Source of the DNA: Planctomycetota bacterium
GTDB taxonomy: Bacteria; Planctomycetota; UBA1135; GCA-002686595
Length of the DNA: 64,000 nucleotides
Reading direction: 5' to 3'
Assembly (NCBI GenBank): GCA_020853575.1
Contig: JADYYP010000081.1
Span: 1 to 64,000, forward strand
Made by a program: the position numbers and the translations under genes. The notes under the pieces are model-generated. The model was not told where the DNA came from and did no database searches. It saw only the letters and a list, made by a program, of their open reading frames with translations. Shown piece by piece: positions 36,501 to 45,130 of this stretch; position 1 is the first letter of the stretch, and each line of letters starts with the position of its first letter.

Positions 36501-37907
36501 GACACGATTCTCTCGGTGCATTCCGATTGTCCGAGTGCGGTCGTCGCCAACGAGATTGCCGGCGCTTGCAGCGACGATGCGGCGCAGCCGTGCGCGCCCG
36601 GTTCGCAACTCGCTCTGCCGGTGCTCTCCGGGAGCAGCTACTGGATTCGCGTCGCATCGAAGCACTCCGTGGGCGCGCTCGGGAGCTTCACGCTGCACTG
36701 GTCGACGACCGACAGCGATGGGGACGGCGTCGAGGATTGCCTCGACGGTTGCGCGAGCGATCCGGCGAAGTCCGCCCCCGGAACGTGCGGCTGCGGAGTG
36801 AGCGAGCTCGATAGCGACGCCGACGGAACACCGGACTGCGTCGACGGCTGCCCGTCCGATCCGCTGAAGTCCAGCCCGGGCGTGTGCGGCTGCGGAGTGG
36901 CCGACAGCGACACCGATGGGGATGGCATCCTGGATTGCCTCGACGGCTGTCCGCTCGACCCGGACAAGCTCGTTCCCGGGGTGTGCGGCTGCGGGGTCAG
37001 CGAGCTCGACAGCGACGGCGACGGGACGCCGGACTGCGTCGACACGTGCCCGCTGGATCCGGCCAAGACTGCTCCCGGAGTGTGCGGCTGTGGTGTCGCC
37101 GACGCCGATTCCGACGGAGATGGCGTGTTCGACTGCCTCGACGGCTGCCCGCTCGATCCCAATAAGCTCGCGCCCGGGGCGTGCGGCTGCGGAGTCAGCG
37201 AGCTCGACAGCGACGGCGACGGAGCACCCGACTGCATCGACCAGTGTCCGCTGGATCCGGCCAAGACCGCGCCCGGGGTGTGCGGTTGTGGCGTGGCGGA
37301 CACGGACACCGATCTCGATGGTGTGGCCGACTGCGGCGACAATTGTCCCGCGCTCGCCAATCCCGATCAGGCCGACTGCGACTTCGATGGAGTCGGCGAC
37401 ACCTGCGAGATCGCGGCCGGGGCGTTCGACACCAATCTGGACACGATCCCCGACGCGTGTCAGACGGGCTTGGTGTTCGCGTACTGCACCGCGGGCACGA
37501 GCTCGAACGGCTGCGTGCCGAGCCTCGCGTCGACTGGCGTTCCGCACGCGACGGCGAGCTCGGGCTTCGTGCTCCAGTGCACGTCGCTCGAGGGCCAGCG
37601 TGCGGCGCTGTTCTTCTACGGGCTGGGTGGGCCCGTCGCCCAGTCGTGGGGCGCTGGATCGAGCAGTTTCAAGTGCGTGCGTTCTCCGGTGCAGCGCATG
37701 ACGCCCGCCAACTCCGGCGGCACTGCTGGGACGTGCAACGGCACACTCGCCGTGGACTTCAATGCCTACGCGCTGTCGTTCCCGGGCGCCCTCGGCATGC
37801 CGCTCGCTCCCGGCGTCGTCGTCGGAGTGCAAGCGTGGTATCGCGACCCCGCGGCGCCGCAGACCACGAACCTCTCGCACGCACTTCAATTCACCGTCGC
37901 GCCGTAA
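33504..37907 (+). CDS. Giant secreted protein: lamin-tail domain, repeated beta modules, TSP3 repeats, shared C-terminal module
   Basis: A 1467-residue exported protein (signal peptide to about 38). Residues 39-200 match a lamin-tail domain (VVLSQVYGGGGNTG, DFVELYNAGAPQSLAGWSVQY). A choice-of-anchor-X-like domain follows (about 230-340). Then come four or five beta modules of 120-150 residues, each opening with a N-D-x-C motif and carrying a VWYxx strand and conserved Cys pairs, resembling pre-peptidase C-terminal domains. From about 1072 come thrombospondin type-3 repeats (DSDGDGTPDCVDTCP) expected to bind calcium, and from 1326 the 140-residue end module shared with its neighbours. It is a paralogue of the next gene. 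Probably a cell-surface or matrix protein; no catalytic motif was seen. Confidence 0.88.
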   Translation: MIFSRVAPHDRAPLAACLRLLRRGVWSTLALGATLVEARAQVVLSQVYGGGGNTGATYEADFVELYNAGAPQSLAGWSVQYASGTGGTWQVTPLPAVVLGTGRYFLVRQATGSTVVAPQALELPPADANGSIAFSATDGKLALCNVVTPLAGTQPSSAQIVDFVGFGALASFNEPGAPFSNTNNAPSPSASLAIFRASCGALDSHNSRADWAVGLPAPRNSTVAPSSGLGAGVMVQPHFAERGQSVRIVCEPFACANLALGTALSVNVDLTPIGGVPLLALLDDGTNGDALAGDGLFTRDVTIPVGANVGTMHLPLSLAGNGTSGGGFASLNVMAFSTPDNDNCVNALALVGPYTPAVQIAGNFTGATVEYNVVLSSSTSNPGNMGSRRGLWYAVTGSGSTLTADTCASPLIGGTTIPDTVMMIFAGAPEDLMVVAANDDAPAACGAGSGTERRSRTSWCTVAGATYYIWVAPFAPTPAPTFQFVLTITDDGLACSGAYTPASCTPAASGALEGEPMMGPASNDGCDSSPGVFCPANPGLPTQVFHGTARSFGNSRDTDWYRFQASSSDVFTATLNAQFSGLLELHELSATGTCTGSVLLQSSALSGMCTTTELSSVVSAGHWYAVRVVPLGNTPPGAPVPVFGGIAPGAASAHYRLELTLGDAPANDSCGQAEALTFGVRVTGQTNAATSIDAPTTCDPIGRDVWYRVDLDVAGGIELDTCGSAIDTALALFDACGGNELACNDQCGGAPCGAPGACLSVPSLSAGSYWIRVSDRGVVGNFSLLARFVHLNDECAGATAIAAPSVTFGSTVGAAPETGLPTALGPIGVQDFTATSPAVWYSITLPGTPGSGDRTLYVDTLTASFDTKLSVYVGSCGALSPVTANDDIDASFRSKVGFRATAGVTYFVLVHGFNTSVGTYELRVSDFAPLANDDCVAALDVGPESGTLAGSFAGATGEISSYSATDLSSCASDFTVFDVWYRFSATCDTTLALDTCGATDTILSVHSDCPSAVVANEIAGACSDDAAQPCAPGSQLALPVLSGSSYWIRVASKHSVGALGSFTLHWSTTDSDGDGVEDCLDGCASDPAKSAPGTCGCGVSELDSDADGTPDCVDGCPSDPLKSSPGVCGCGVADSDTDGDGILDCLDGCPLDPDKLVPGVCGCGVSELDSDGDGTPDCVDTCPLDPAKTAPGVCGCGVADADSDGDGVFDCLDGCPLDPNKLAPGACGCGVSELDSDGDGAPDCIDQCPLDPAKTAPGVCGCGVADTDTDLDGVADCGDNCPALANPDQADCDFDGVGDTCEIAAGAFDTNLDTIPDACQTGLVFAYCTAGTSSNGCVPSLASTGVPHATASSGFVLQCTSLEGQRAALFFYGLGGPVAQSWGAGSSSFKCVRSPVQRMTPANSGGTAGTCNGTLAVDFNAYALSFPGALGMPLAPGVVVGVQAWYRDPAAPQTTNLSHALQFTVAP
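36780..37274 (+). repeat. Five tandem 99-bp TSP3-type units in the first giant gene
   Basis: The GxCGCG motif recurs at exactly 36780, 36879, 36978, 37077 and 37176, with a diverged copy from 37275. Each unit codes for 33 residues with one DxDxDGxxDC calcium-binding loop. Alternate units resemble each other more (SELDSDGDG versus ADxDxDGDG), which suggests past duplication of 198-base pairs. Confidence 0.88.
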
Positions 37908-38106
37908 GCTGCGCGACGCGTTCTCACCGGAGGTCGGTCGGACTCGCCGGGCGCGTGCTGCGCGCTCACACGCCTTGCGCCGCTGGTCCCGACGAGGTCG
38001 GAACGCACAGGGCGCATCTCGAGCCGGAACGGCGCTGTTCCTCGACCTCGGATCCGCGGCCCACGCTTGCCGGATTCGCGCGGCGCGCGTGCAATGGCGT
38101 CGCACC

Positions 38107-41100
38107 ATGCCGCGCATCCCGTTCTGCATCGTCGCTTTCGCGCTCGCCGCGCCACTCGCGGCGCAGGTTCGCATCAGCCAGATCTACGGCGGCGGCGGCT
38201 CGGTCGGGGCGCCGCTGCTCTCGGACTTCATCGAGCTGCACAACGCGGGCGGGCCTCAGGACCTGACGGGTTGGTCCGTGCAGTACGCGAGCGCGACCGG
38301 CAGCACTTGGTCGAGCACGCCCTTGCCTTCGATCGTGCTCGGCGCGGGCGAGTACCTCCTGATCAAGGAGCTCGACGGCACGTCCTTGCCGAGCGGACAA
38401 GTGCCCGCATTGCCCGCGCCCGACGTTGCGGGCGCGATCGGGCTCTCGAGCACCGATGGCAAGGTGGCGCTGTGTTCCGCGCTCGCGCCGCTCGCAGGCG
38501 CGCAGCCCACGCACGCTTCGATCGTCGACTTCGTGGGTTACGGACAAGCGGCCAGCTGGCGCGAGCCCTTCGTGGGAGGAAGCAACGCCGACAATGCCGC
38601 GTCGCCGGGTGCTGCGCTCGCGTTGCAGCGCGGCGTGTGCGGCGCGGGCGACCTGGACGACAACGCTGGCGACTTCGCGCTCGGGCTCCCGCTCCCGCGC
38701 TCGCGAGCGCTGGGTGCATCCGCTGGGCTCGCGGTGCGCGCGCAGTGCTTGCCGCACTTCGCCAAGCCCGGCCAGAGCGTGCTCCTGATCGCCGAGGCCT
38801 CGGACTGCACGGGCGCGCGCAGCTCGAGCGCGACCACGATGACCGCAGACGCAACCGCGATCGGCGGCTCTAGCGCCCTGCAGCTGCGCGACGATGGCGT
38901 CGCTCCCGACGAGCTCGCGGGCGACGGACTTCACAGCGCGCTGCTCACGGTCGCGGCGGGCACCACCGCCGTCACCAAGTCCATCCGAGTCGTGGCGGCC
39001 GATGGGGCCCAGGGCGGTGCGGCGCACGCGGTCGTGCTCGTCAAGCAGTCGAGCACTCCCTCGAACGACGACTGTGCGCGCGCGACGCTTCTCTCCGGCA
39101 CTTTTCCGCTGAGTGCCTCGGCGACATTCAGTGGTGCGACCGCCGAGTGGTCGCCGGTGCTGCACGCGAGCTCGTTCATCGAGACCATGGGCAGTCGTCG
39201 CGGGCTGTGGTACCGGGTCACGGGCACGGGGCACACGTTGACCGCGGACACCTGCGCCTCGCCCTTGATCGACGGCGCGCAGATCCCGGACACGGTGGTG
39301 ATGGTGCTCGGTGGATCGGCGAGCGGGCTGACGCAGGTTGCGTTCGACGACGATCAGCCGACGTTGTGCGGTGTGGGGAGCGGCGTGGAGCGCCGCTCCG
39401 CTGCCTCGTGGTGCTCGCAGGCCGGAGCGACCTACTTCGTGTGGGTGGCACCGTTCAACGCCAGTCCCGCGAGCTCGGCGTTCACGCTCACGATCTCGGA
39501 CGACGGCCAGCCGTGCTCCCAGGCGACCAGCGTTTCAGTGTGCGCGCCGCACGCGAGTCCGGCGAGCGAGTTCGAGCTCGAGCCCGCGCTCGGACCGGCG
39601 CTCGACGACGGTTGCGACGCCCGCGTCGCGCGCTTCCACGAAGTCGCGCCTAGTTTCCCGGCGGCCGTCGTGCACGGGCATGCGCGCTCGCTCGCGACCG
39701 CACGCGACATCGATTGGTTCCGCTTCCGAGCCGCGGCGAGCGACGATCTGTCCGTGGCGCTCCAGGCTGCGTTCGCGGCGCAGCTCGAGCTCTATGCGCT
39801 CGATTCCGGCGGCGGTTGCAGCGCGCCCACGCTCTTGGCCCAGACGCTCTCGGGTGCGCGTTGTGGTCCGCTGGGATTCCAAAGTCCCGTGATCGCGGGC
39901 GCGTGGTACGGCGTGCGCGTCGTGCCGCTGTCCGCGGAGTCGAGCGCGGTGTTGGGGGGCATCGCGCCGGGGGCCTGGAGCAGCGCCTATCGACTCGAGC
40001 TCCAGTTGGGCGACGTTCCGTCGAACGACGACTGCGCCGCGGCGATCGATCTGCCGTGCGGCGCGACACTCACTGGAACGACGCAGGGCGCGACACTCGA
40101 GGCGAGCAACGTCCCGATCGGGTGCATCGGTCCCGGAGAGGGCACCAGCGGCTCCTTCGCGCTCAGCGGCCCTGGCGTGTGGTATCGCGTCGTCGTTCCG
40201 GGGGTCGCCGGCGTCGACGATCGCAGCGTGTTCGTGGAGACCTCGAACACGAGCTTCGACACACGCTTGTTCGTGTTTTCCGGAGCATGCGGCGCGTTGG
40301 ACCAGGTGACGGCCAACGACGACATCGACGCCAGCTTGCGCTCCAAGGTGGCTTGGACGGCCGTTGCCGGTCAGCCGTACTTCGTGCTCGTGCACGGAGC
40401 AGGACAGAGCACGGGTTCCTTCGACTTGAGTGCGAGTTGCGAGGCCGCTCCAGCCAACGATGCATGTTGGCAGGCGAGCCCGCTTCCCGCGTCCGGCGCG
40501 CTGCTCGTCGGCACGACGCGGGGCGCGACGGCGGAGCCCTTCGGCTATCCGTTGGGCGGGGTGTTCGGCATCGCGTCTTGCGCCGCGAACGGTGCGTCGA
40601 GCTCGTCCTACTTCGATGTCTGGTACTCGCTCTCCACTCCCTGCGCCACGACCGTGCGGATCGACACCTGCGGCGCGGAAGACACGCTGCTCTCGCTCCA
40701 CGCCGCGTGTCCGAGCTACTTCGATCCGTTCTCGATCGCCGGCGCCTGCAACGACGATGGCGCGCTTGGATGCACGCCGGGATCGGAGCTCGTCTTCGCG
40801 ACCTCCGCCGGCGCGACGTATTTCGTCCGCGTGGCGCGCAAGAACGGCACCGACGTTGGCGGCCCGTTCTCGCTGCATGTGACGCTAGCCGACGCCGACG
40901 GAGACGGCGTCGACGACTGCGCCGATGGTTGTCCGCTGGATCCGCTCAAGCTCGCGCCCGGCGTGTGCGGTTGCGGCGTGAGCGACGTGGACAGCGACGG
41001 CGATGGAGCCGCGGATTGCATCGACGGCTGCCCGCTCGATCCGGCGAAGATCGCTGCCGGCGTGTGCGGTTGTGGCTTGAGCGACGTCGACAGCGACGGC

Positions 41101-42081
41101 GACGGATCCGCGGATTGCGTCGATGGCTGCCCGCTCGATCCGGCGAAGCTCGCTGCCGGCGTGTGCGGCTGCGGCGTGAGCGACGTCGACAGCGACGGCG
41201 ATGGCGCCGCGGATTGCGTCGATGGTTGCCCGCTCGATCCGGCGAAGCTCGCACCCGGTGTGTGCGGTTGCGGCGTGAGCGACATCGACAGCGACGGCGA
41301 CGGAGCCGCGGATTGCGTCGATGGCTGTCCTCTCGATCCGGCGAAGCTCGCTGCCGGCGTGTGCGGTTGTGGCGTGAGCGACGTCGACAGCGACGGCGAT
41401 GGCGCCGCGGATTGCGTCGATGGTTGCCCGTTCGATCCGGCGAAGCTCGCACCCGGTGTGTGCGGTTGCGGCGTGAGCGACATCGATAGCGACAACGACG
41501 GAGTAGCGGATTGCCATGACAATTGTCCCGCGCTCGCGAACCCAACCCAGTCCGACTGCGATGGCGACGAGGTCGGAGACACGTGCGAGATCGCGAGCGG
41601 CTCCGCACGGGATCTCGATCTCGACGGGCTGCCCGACGAATGCGAATTCGGTGCGGTGATCGCCTACTGCACGGCCTCGACGACCGCCCAAGGATGCAAC
41701 GGCGCGATGAGCGCGAACGGGGTGCCGAGTGCGTCGGGCTCGAGCGCGTTCGTGCTCGTTGCGGCGCAACTCGACGGCCAGCGCAACGGCATTCAGTTCT
41801 ACGGGGTGTCCGGCCCCGCGGCCTTCCCCTTCGGATCGGGGGTGTTGTGCATGGCCGCGCCGCGCCAGCGGACGGGAGTGCGCAATTCCGCCGGACAGAT
41901 CGGGCAGTGCGACGGCTCGATCACGCTCGACTGGAACGCCTTCGTCGCCGCCAACCCGAACACGCTCGGCGCGCCCTTCCAACCTGGCGAGCTGGTGTGG
42001 TTCCAAACGTGGTGGCGCGACCCCGCGAGTCCGGGCGGGACGGCGCTCAGCGCAGCCCTGCAGTTCACCTTCGCTCCATAG
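38107..42081 (+). CDS. Giant secreted protein, tandem paralogue of the preceding gene
   Basis: A 1324-residue exported protein (signal peptide MPRIPFCIVAFALAAPLAAQ) with the same order as its neighbour: lamin-tail domain (VRISQIYGGGGSVG, DFIELHNAGGPQDLTGWSVQY, about 21-180); a choice-of-anchor-X-like part; three or four Cys-containing beta modules (SNDDC, TMGSRRGLWY, TADTCASPLI, VTANDDIDAS); TSP3 calcium-binding repeats (about 929-1178) that are nearly identical to each other; and the 140-residue end module (1183-1324, from AYCTASTTAQGC to LQFTFAP). It is about 140 residues shorter than the paralogue, lacking one beta module. The start is an ATG 199 bases after the previous stop. Surface adhesion or matrix assembly is likely but not shown. 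Confidence 0.88.
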   Translation: MPRIPFCIVAFALAAPLAAQVRISQIYGGGGSVGAPLLSDFIELHNAGGPQDLTGWSVQYASATGSTWSSTPLPSIVLGAGEYLLIKELDGTSLPSGQVPALPAPDVAGAIGLSSTDGKVALCSALAPLAGAQPTHASIVDFVGYGQAASWREPFVGGSNADNAASPGAALALQRGVCGAGDLDDNAGDFALGLPLPRSRALGASAGLAVRAQCLPHFAKPGQSVLLIAEASDCTGARSSSATTMTADATAIGGSSALQLRDDGVAPDELAGDGLHSALLTVAAGTTAVTKSIRVVAADGAQGGAAHAVVLVKQSSTPSNDDCARATLLSGTFPLSASATFSGATAEWSPVLHASSFIETMGSRRGLWYRVTGTGHTLTADTCASPLIDGAQIPDTVVMVLGGSASGLTQVAFDDDQPTLCGVGSGVERRSAASWCSQAGATYFVWVAPFNASPASSAFTLTISDDGQPCSQATSVSVCAPHASPASEFELEPALGPALDDGCDARVARFHEVAPSFPAAVVHGHARSLATARDIDWFRFRAAASDDLSVALQAAFAAQLELYALDSGGGCSAPTLLAQTLSGARCGPLGFQSPVIAGAWYGVRVVPLSAESSAVLGGIAPGAWSSAYRLELQLGDVPSNDDCAAAIDLPCGATLTGTTQGATLEASNVPIGCIGPGEGTSGSFALSGPGVWYRVVVPGVAGVDDRSVFVETSNTSFDTRLFVFSGACGALDQVTANDDIDASLRSKVAWTAVAGQPYFVLVHGAGQSTGSFDLSASCEAAPANDACWQASPLPASGALLVGTTRGATAEPFGYPLGGVFGIASCAANGASSSSYFDVWYSLSTPCATTVRIDTCGAEDTLLSLHAACPSYFDPFSIAGACNDDGALGCTPGSELVFATSAGATYFVRVARKNGTDVGGPFSLHVTLADADGDGVDDCADGCPLDPLKLAPGVCGCGVSDVDSDGDGAADCIDGCPLDPAKIAAGVCGCGLSDVDSDGDGSADCVDGCPLDPAKLAAGVCGCGVSDVDSDGDGAADCVDGCPLDPAKLAPGVCGCGVSDIDSDGDGAADCVDGCPLDPAKLAAGVCGCGVSDVDSDGDGAADCVDGCPFDPAKLAPGVCGCGVSDIDSDNDGVADCHDNCPALANPTQSDCDGDEVGDTCEIASGSARDLDLDGLPDECEFGAVIAYCTASTTAQGCNGAMSANGVPSASGSSAFVLVAAQLDGQRNGIQFYGVSGPAAFPFGSGVLCMAAPRQRTGVRNSAGQIGQCDGSITLDWNAFVAANPNTLGAPFQPGELVWFQTWWRDPASPGGTALSAALQFTFAP
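40960..41454 (+). repeat. Five near-identical 99-bp TSP3-type units in the second giant gene
   Basis: The GVCGCG motif recurs at exactly 40960, 41059, 41158, 41257 and 41356, with a sixth start at 41455. The 33-residue units (SDVDSDGDGAADCVDGCPLD core) differ at only a few positions, far fewer than in the paralogue's array, so this array was expanded or homogenised recently. Confidence 0.92.
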
Positions 42082-42117
42082 AGCCGGCTCGGGAGCGCGT
42101 GTAGGCTCTTCCGCCAC

Positions 42118-43542
42118 ATGCGCATCCTGCTCGTCTCCCACCGCTTCTTGCCCGCGCACGCGGCGGGCACGGAGGTGTACACGGGCAGCCTTGCGCTCGC
42201 GCTCGCCGCGCGCGGACACGAGGTCCACGTGCTGACCGCGGAGAAGGACGTCGCCCGCGAGGACTTGTCGGTCGTGCGGCGCACGTGGTCCGGCATCCCG
42301 GTCGTCGAGCTCACCAACAACCTCTTCCACCGCACGTTTCGCGAGACCTGGGATCAGCCCCAGATCGCACGCGCGTTCGCCGGCGAGCTCGAGCGCGTGC
42401 GTCCCGATCTGGTGCACGTCCAGCACCTCATGTACTTGTCCATCGGGTGTGTGGAAGAGGCGGCACGCAGGCGCTTGCCCGTCGTGTTCACGTTGCACGA
42501 TTTCTGGTTGCAGTGCCCGCGTTTCGGCCAGTTGGTGCACGCCGATGGCGCGCTGTGCTCGACGGTCGACTTCGCGCGCTGCGGCACGTGCTTGTGCTCG
42601 TTCAAGTTCCGCCAGAGCGCCCTCGAGCGCAACGCGGCGCGCGCGCTCGCGGGCTTCAAGCGCACGCTGGGCATCGACCTCGCCGCCGCGGCCAGGTCCA
42701 CGGCTCGCGCCGTGGGTTCCGCTCGCGTGCGCGCCGGGGAAGGCGCGGCCCCTGTCGATCCCGACCAGGCGCGCGCGTTCTGCTCCGAGGCCGCGGAACG
42801 CGATGCTGGCTTGCGTTCGCGTTTGGTGCCGAACGTCCGGCGTTTCGTGTCGCCCTCGCGCTTCTTGCGCGACCGGATGGTGGCTTGGGGCATCGCACCC
42901 GCAGCGATCGAAGTCGTTCCCACCGGTCTCGAGCTCGAGCGCTTTCGGACCGTCGCTCGAACGCGGCGCGCCGGTCACGGCGCGAACCCGCTGCGCGTCG
43001 CTTTCCTCGGCACGCTCGCGCCGCACAAGGGCGCGCACGTGGCGCTCGCGGCGTGGGAGCTCTTGCCCAGCGCGCTGCGCTCACTCGCGCGGCTCGAGGT
43101 GCGCGGCCCGATCGCGGGGAGTCCCGAGTACCACGACGACCTGCTCGCGGCTGCCGCGCGCGTCGGCGCCGAAGTCGGACCGCCGGTCGCGCGCGACGAA
43201 GTCCCGCGGTTCCTGTCCGAGCTCGATCTGCTGCTCGTTCCCAGCACCTGGTACGAGAACGCACCCTTGGTGATCCTGGAGGCGCGCGCGGCGCGCACGC
43301 CGTTGCTCGTGTCGGCGCTCGGAGGCATGGCCGAACTCGTTGCACCTGGCGTGCACGGCGAGCATTTTCGTGCGGGCGAGGCCGCCGATCTCGCGCGAGT
43401 CGCGCGCGCCATGCTCGAAGATCGCGAGCGCTTGTCGCGCTACTACGCCGAGGCGCCGCCGGAACGCGACACGCGCGAGCACGTCGACGAGCTCGAGTCC
43501 ATCTACCGCGCGTTGCAGTTGCCAGCGCCGCCGAGCGCGTGA
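42118..43542 (+). CDS. Family-4 glycosyltransferase
   Basis: A 474-residue GT-B glycosyltransferase. The first domain begins MRILLVSHRFLPAHAAGTEVYT (glycine loop facing the acceptor) with VHVQHLMYLSIG and FTLHDFWLQCPRF. The second has SRFLRDRMVAWGI, VVPTGLELERF, VAFLGTLAPHKGAH and the nucleotide-sugar motif LLLVPSTWYENAPLVILEARAARTP, with the E-x7-E pair. A Cys-rich insertion (CSTVDFARCGTCLCSF, about 143-160) between the domains is a feature of a subgroup of these enzymes. Likely in cell-surface glycan synthesis. It starts 36 bases after the giant protein stop. Confidence 0.9.
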   Translation: MRILLVSHRFLPAHAAGTEVYTGSLALALAARGHEVHVLTAEKDVAREDLSVVRRTWSGIPVVELTNNLFHRTFRETWDQPQIARAFAGELERVRPDLVHVQHLMYLSIGCVEEAARRRLPVVFTLHDFWLQCPRFGQLVHADGALCSTVDFARCGTCLCSFKFRQSALERNAARALAGFKRTLGIDLAAAARSTARAVGSARVRAGEGAAPVDPDQARAFCSEAAERDAGLRSRLVPNVRRFVSPSRFLRDRMVAWGIAPAAIEVVPTGLELERFRTVARTRRAGHGANPLRVAFLGTLAPHKGAHVALAAWELLPSALRSLARLEVRGPIAGSPEYHDDLLAAAARVGAEVGPPVARDEVPRFLSELDLLLVPSTWYENAPLVILEARAARTPLLVSALGGMAELVAPGVHGEHFRAGEAADLARVARAMLEDRERLSRYYAEAPPERDTREHVDELESIYRALQLPAPPSA

Positions 43543-43574
43543 GGCGCGGCGCCCGCGCCGGGTACGATACGGCG

Positions 43575-44468
43575 ATGAAGTCTCTCGCTTGGATCTGTCT
43601 CGTCGTGCTCGCGTCGTGCGCGGCGAATTCGAACGACTCGAAGTCGAGCGCCAGGACCGTGGCCGCCAAGGAGCTTCCGCCCGATCACCAGCGCGCCTTG
43701 AGCGCCTACGCGCGCGGCGGAGAAACCTGGGAGCTGGAGCGCAAGGCCGTGCTCGCGGACAAGCGTCTGTGCACGTTCGTCGTCGAGAACTTGGCGCTCG
43801 AGCTGATCAAGGCCCACCGTGCGCTCGCTGGCGCCGATGCGGATCGCGCGCTGCCGGCGTTCCAGCGCGCGCGCGAGGAACTGGTGCGTTTCGAGGCCAT
43901 GGCGATACCGACGCTCGTCGGGCTGCTCGAGGTCGCGGATGCCGTGGCCGCGACCACCGTGGCGAGCGTGCTCACCGATATCGGACAGCCTGCGGTCGAG
44001 GCGCTCGAGCCGTTGCTTTCCGCGTCTTCTTCCGAGACGCGTCGCCGAGCCGCTGCCGCGCTCGAGCACTTGCCGCACGCCGGAAACAGGGTCGAGGGCC
44101 GCGTGCGCGCGCACTTGATCGAGTGCTTCGAGCGCGAATCCGACTGGGCGACGCGCACGGCCTTGGCGCGCGCCATCGGAGCACGCGGTTCGCGAGACGC
44201 GGATGTGGTTCCTTGGCGCAACGCCTTGCAAGCGGGACTGCTCGATGCCGACGTGCTGGTGGCTGAAGCGAGCGCCGAGGGCCTGGCGAACCTGGGCGAT
44301 GCGCGAGCGGTTCCGGTGTTGATCGACGTGCTCTCACGCGCCTCGCAGCACGGCGATCTGCGCCGTTTCCAGGCGGTTCAGACGGCTTTGGTGCGCCTGA
44401 CCCACCAGCCCGAGAAAGGCTCGGTCGAGGCTTGGAGGGCGTGGTGGGACGGCCAACCGCGACGCTAG
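43575..44468 (+). CDS. HEAT-repeat lipoprotein
   Basis: A 297-residue protein with a lipobox (LASC, Cys15) after a short signal peptide, then a Ser/Asn linker. The rest is helical, with HEAT-like repeats between about 105 and 280: IPTLVGLLEVADAVAATTVASVLTDIG, ALEPLLSASSSETRRRAAAALEHL and VLVAEASAEGLANLGDARAVPVLI-type helix pairs. Such proteins are protein-binding scaffolds. It follows the glycosyltransferase gene by 32 bases, a gap that contains a GC hairpin without a T-run, so co-transcription is likely. Confidence 0.78.
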   Translation: MKSLAWICLVVLASCAANSNDSKSSARTVAAKELPPDHQRALSAYARGGETWELERKAVLADKRLCTFVVENLALELIKAHRALAGADADRALPAFQRAREELVRFEAMAIPTLVGLLEVADAVAATTVASVLTDIGQPAVEALEPLLSASSSETRRRAAAALEHLPHAGNRVEGRVRAHLIECFERESDWATRTALARAIGARGSRDADVVPWRNALQAGLLDADVLVAEASAEGLANLGDARAVPVLIDVLSRASQHGDLRRFQAVQTALVRLTHQPEKGSVEAWRAWWDGQPRR

Positions 44469-44593
44469 CGCCGTGAGGGAACTCGCCCTCGCGCGCGCGA
44501 GCGCGTAAACTGCTGCGCGGCGTCACCTGTGGCTCGACTGCGAGTGCACAACCTGGTTCGAACGCTCGAAACGCACCGCAATCCTCGCGCGCA

Positions 44594-45130
44594 ATGACCG
44601 ATTGGAAGCTGTCGAAGCGTCAGCCCACCTGCCGCACCTGCTCACGGACCTTCGAGGACGGTGAAGCGCACGTGTCGGCGCTGTCGGTCGTGGGCGAGGA
44701 GATCGCGCGCGAGGACGTGTGCCTGCCGTGCTGGAAGGCACATGGCTCGCGCAACGAGCTGTTCTGGTGGCGCACACGTCACAGTGCCCAGAAAAAGCGC
44801 GGAATCGCGCTGAATCTCGAGGCTCTCGAGACGCTGTGCGTGCGCTTGGAAGGCCGGCAGGAAGTCGCATTGGCGGAGCTGCGCTACGTGTTGTGCTTGG
44901 TTCTGATGCGCAAGCGCCGCCTGAAGATCGAGCGTGTCGAGCGCGACGACGCCGGTGAGGCGTTGATCGTCAGCCGCCCGCGTCACAAGGAGCTGTTGCG
45001 CGTCGCGGTCTACGACTTCTCGCCGGAGAAGATCGACGAGTTGCGCACGCGGCTGCAGGACGTCTTCGAGGGCGCCGAGGGCGAGGCGCTGACGGCCGAG
45101 CGCCAGGCCGGCGAGCCGGCCGCGACCTAG
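44594..45130 (+). CDS. Small zinc-ribbon-like protein, function unknown
   Basis: A 178-residue cytoplasmic protein. An N-terminal CxxC pair (CRTC near residue 13) and a second CxxC about 27 residues later (CLPC) could bind a zinc ion as a treble-clef or ribbon finger. The remaining 120 residues are a helical, charged domain (LETLCVRLEGRQEVALAELRYVL and a basic patch MRKRRLKIERVE). No named family was recognised. It is the last gene before the division and cell-wall cluster, in the same direction but separated by 488 bases, so probably a separate unit. Confidence 0.72.
   Translation: MTDWKLSKRQPTCRTCSRTFEDGEAHVSALSVVGEEIAREDVCLPCWKAHGSRNELFWWRTRHSAQKKRGIALNLEALETLCVRLEGRQEVALAELRYVLCLVLMRKRRLKIERVERDDAGEALIVSRPRHKELLRVAVYDFSPEKIDELRTRLQDVFEGAEGEALTAERQAGEPAAT

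Noticed and set aside
36054-38174. Long minus-strand frames opposite the giant secreted proteins
   Set aside because: They mirror the repeats of the plus-strand protein and have no start context. The opposite strand has a signal peptide and known domains.
40960-41454. CRISPR-like regular repeats
   Set aside because: Units are contiguous 99-base coding repeats with no unique spacers and keep a reading frame with calcium-binding motifs.
43543-43559. GC hairpin after the family-4 glycosyltransferase gene as a terminator
   Set aside because: A 7-base stem without a T-run lies only 16 bases before the next start codon, so it is more likely within an operon.
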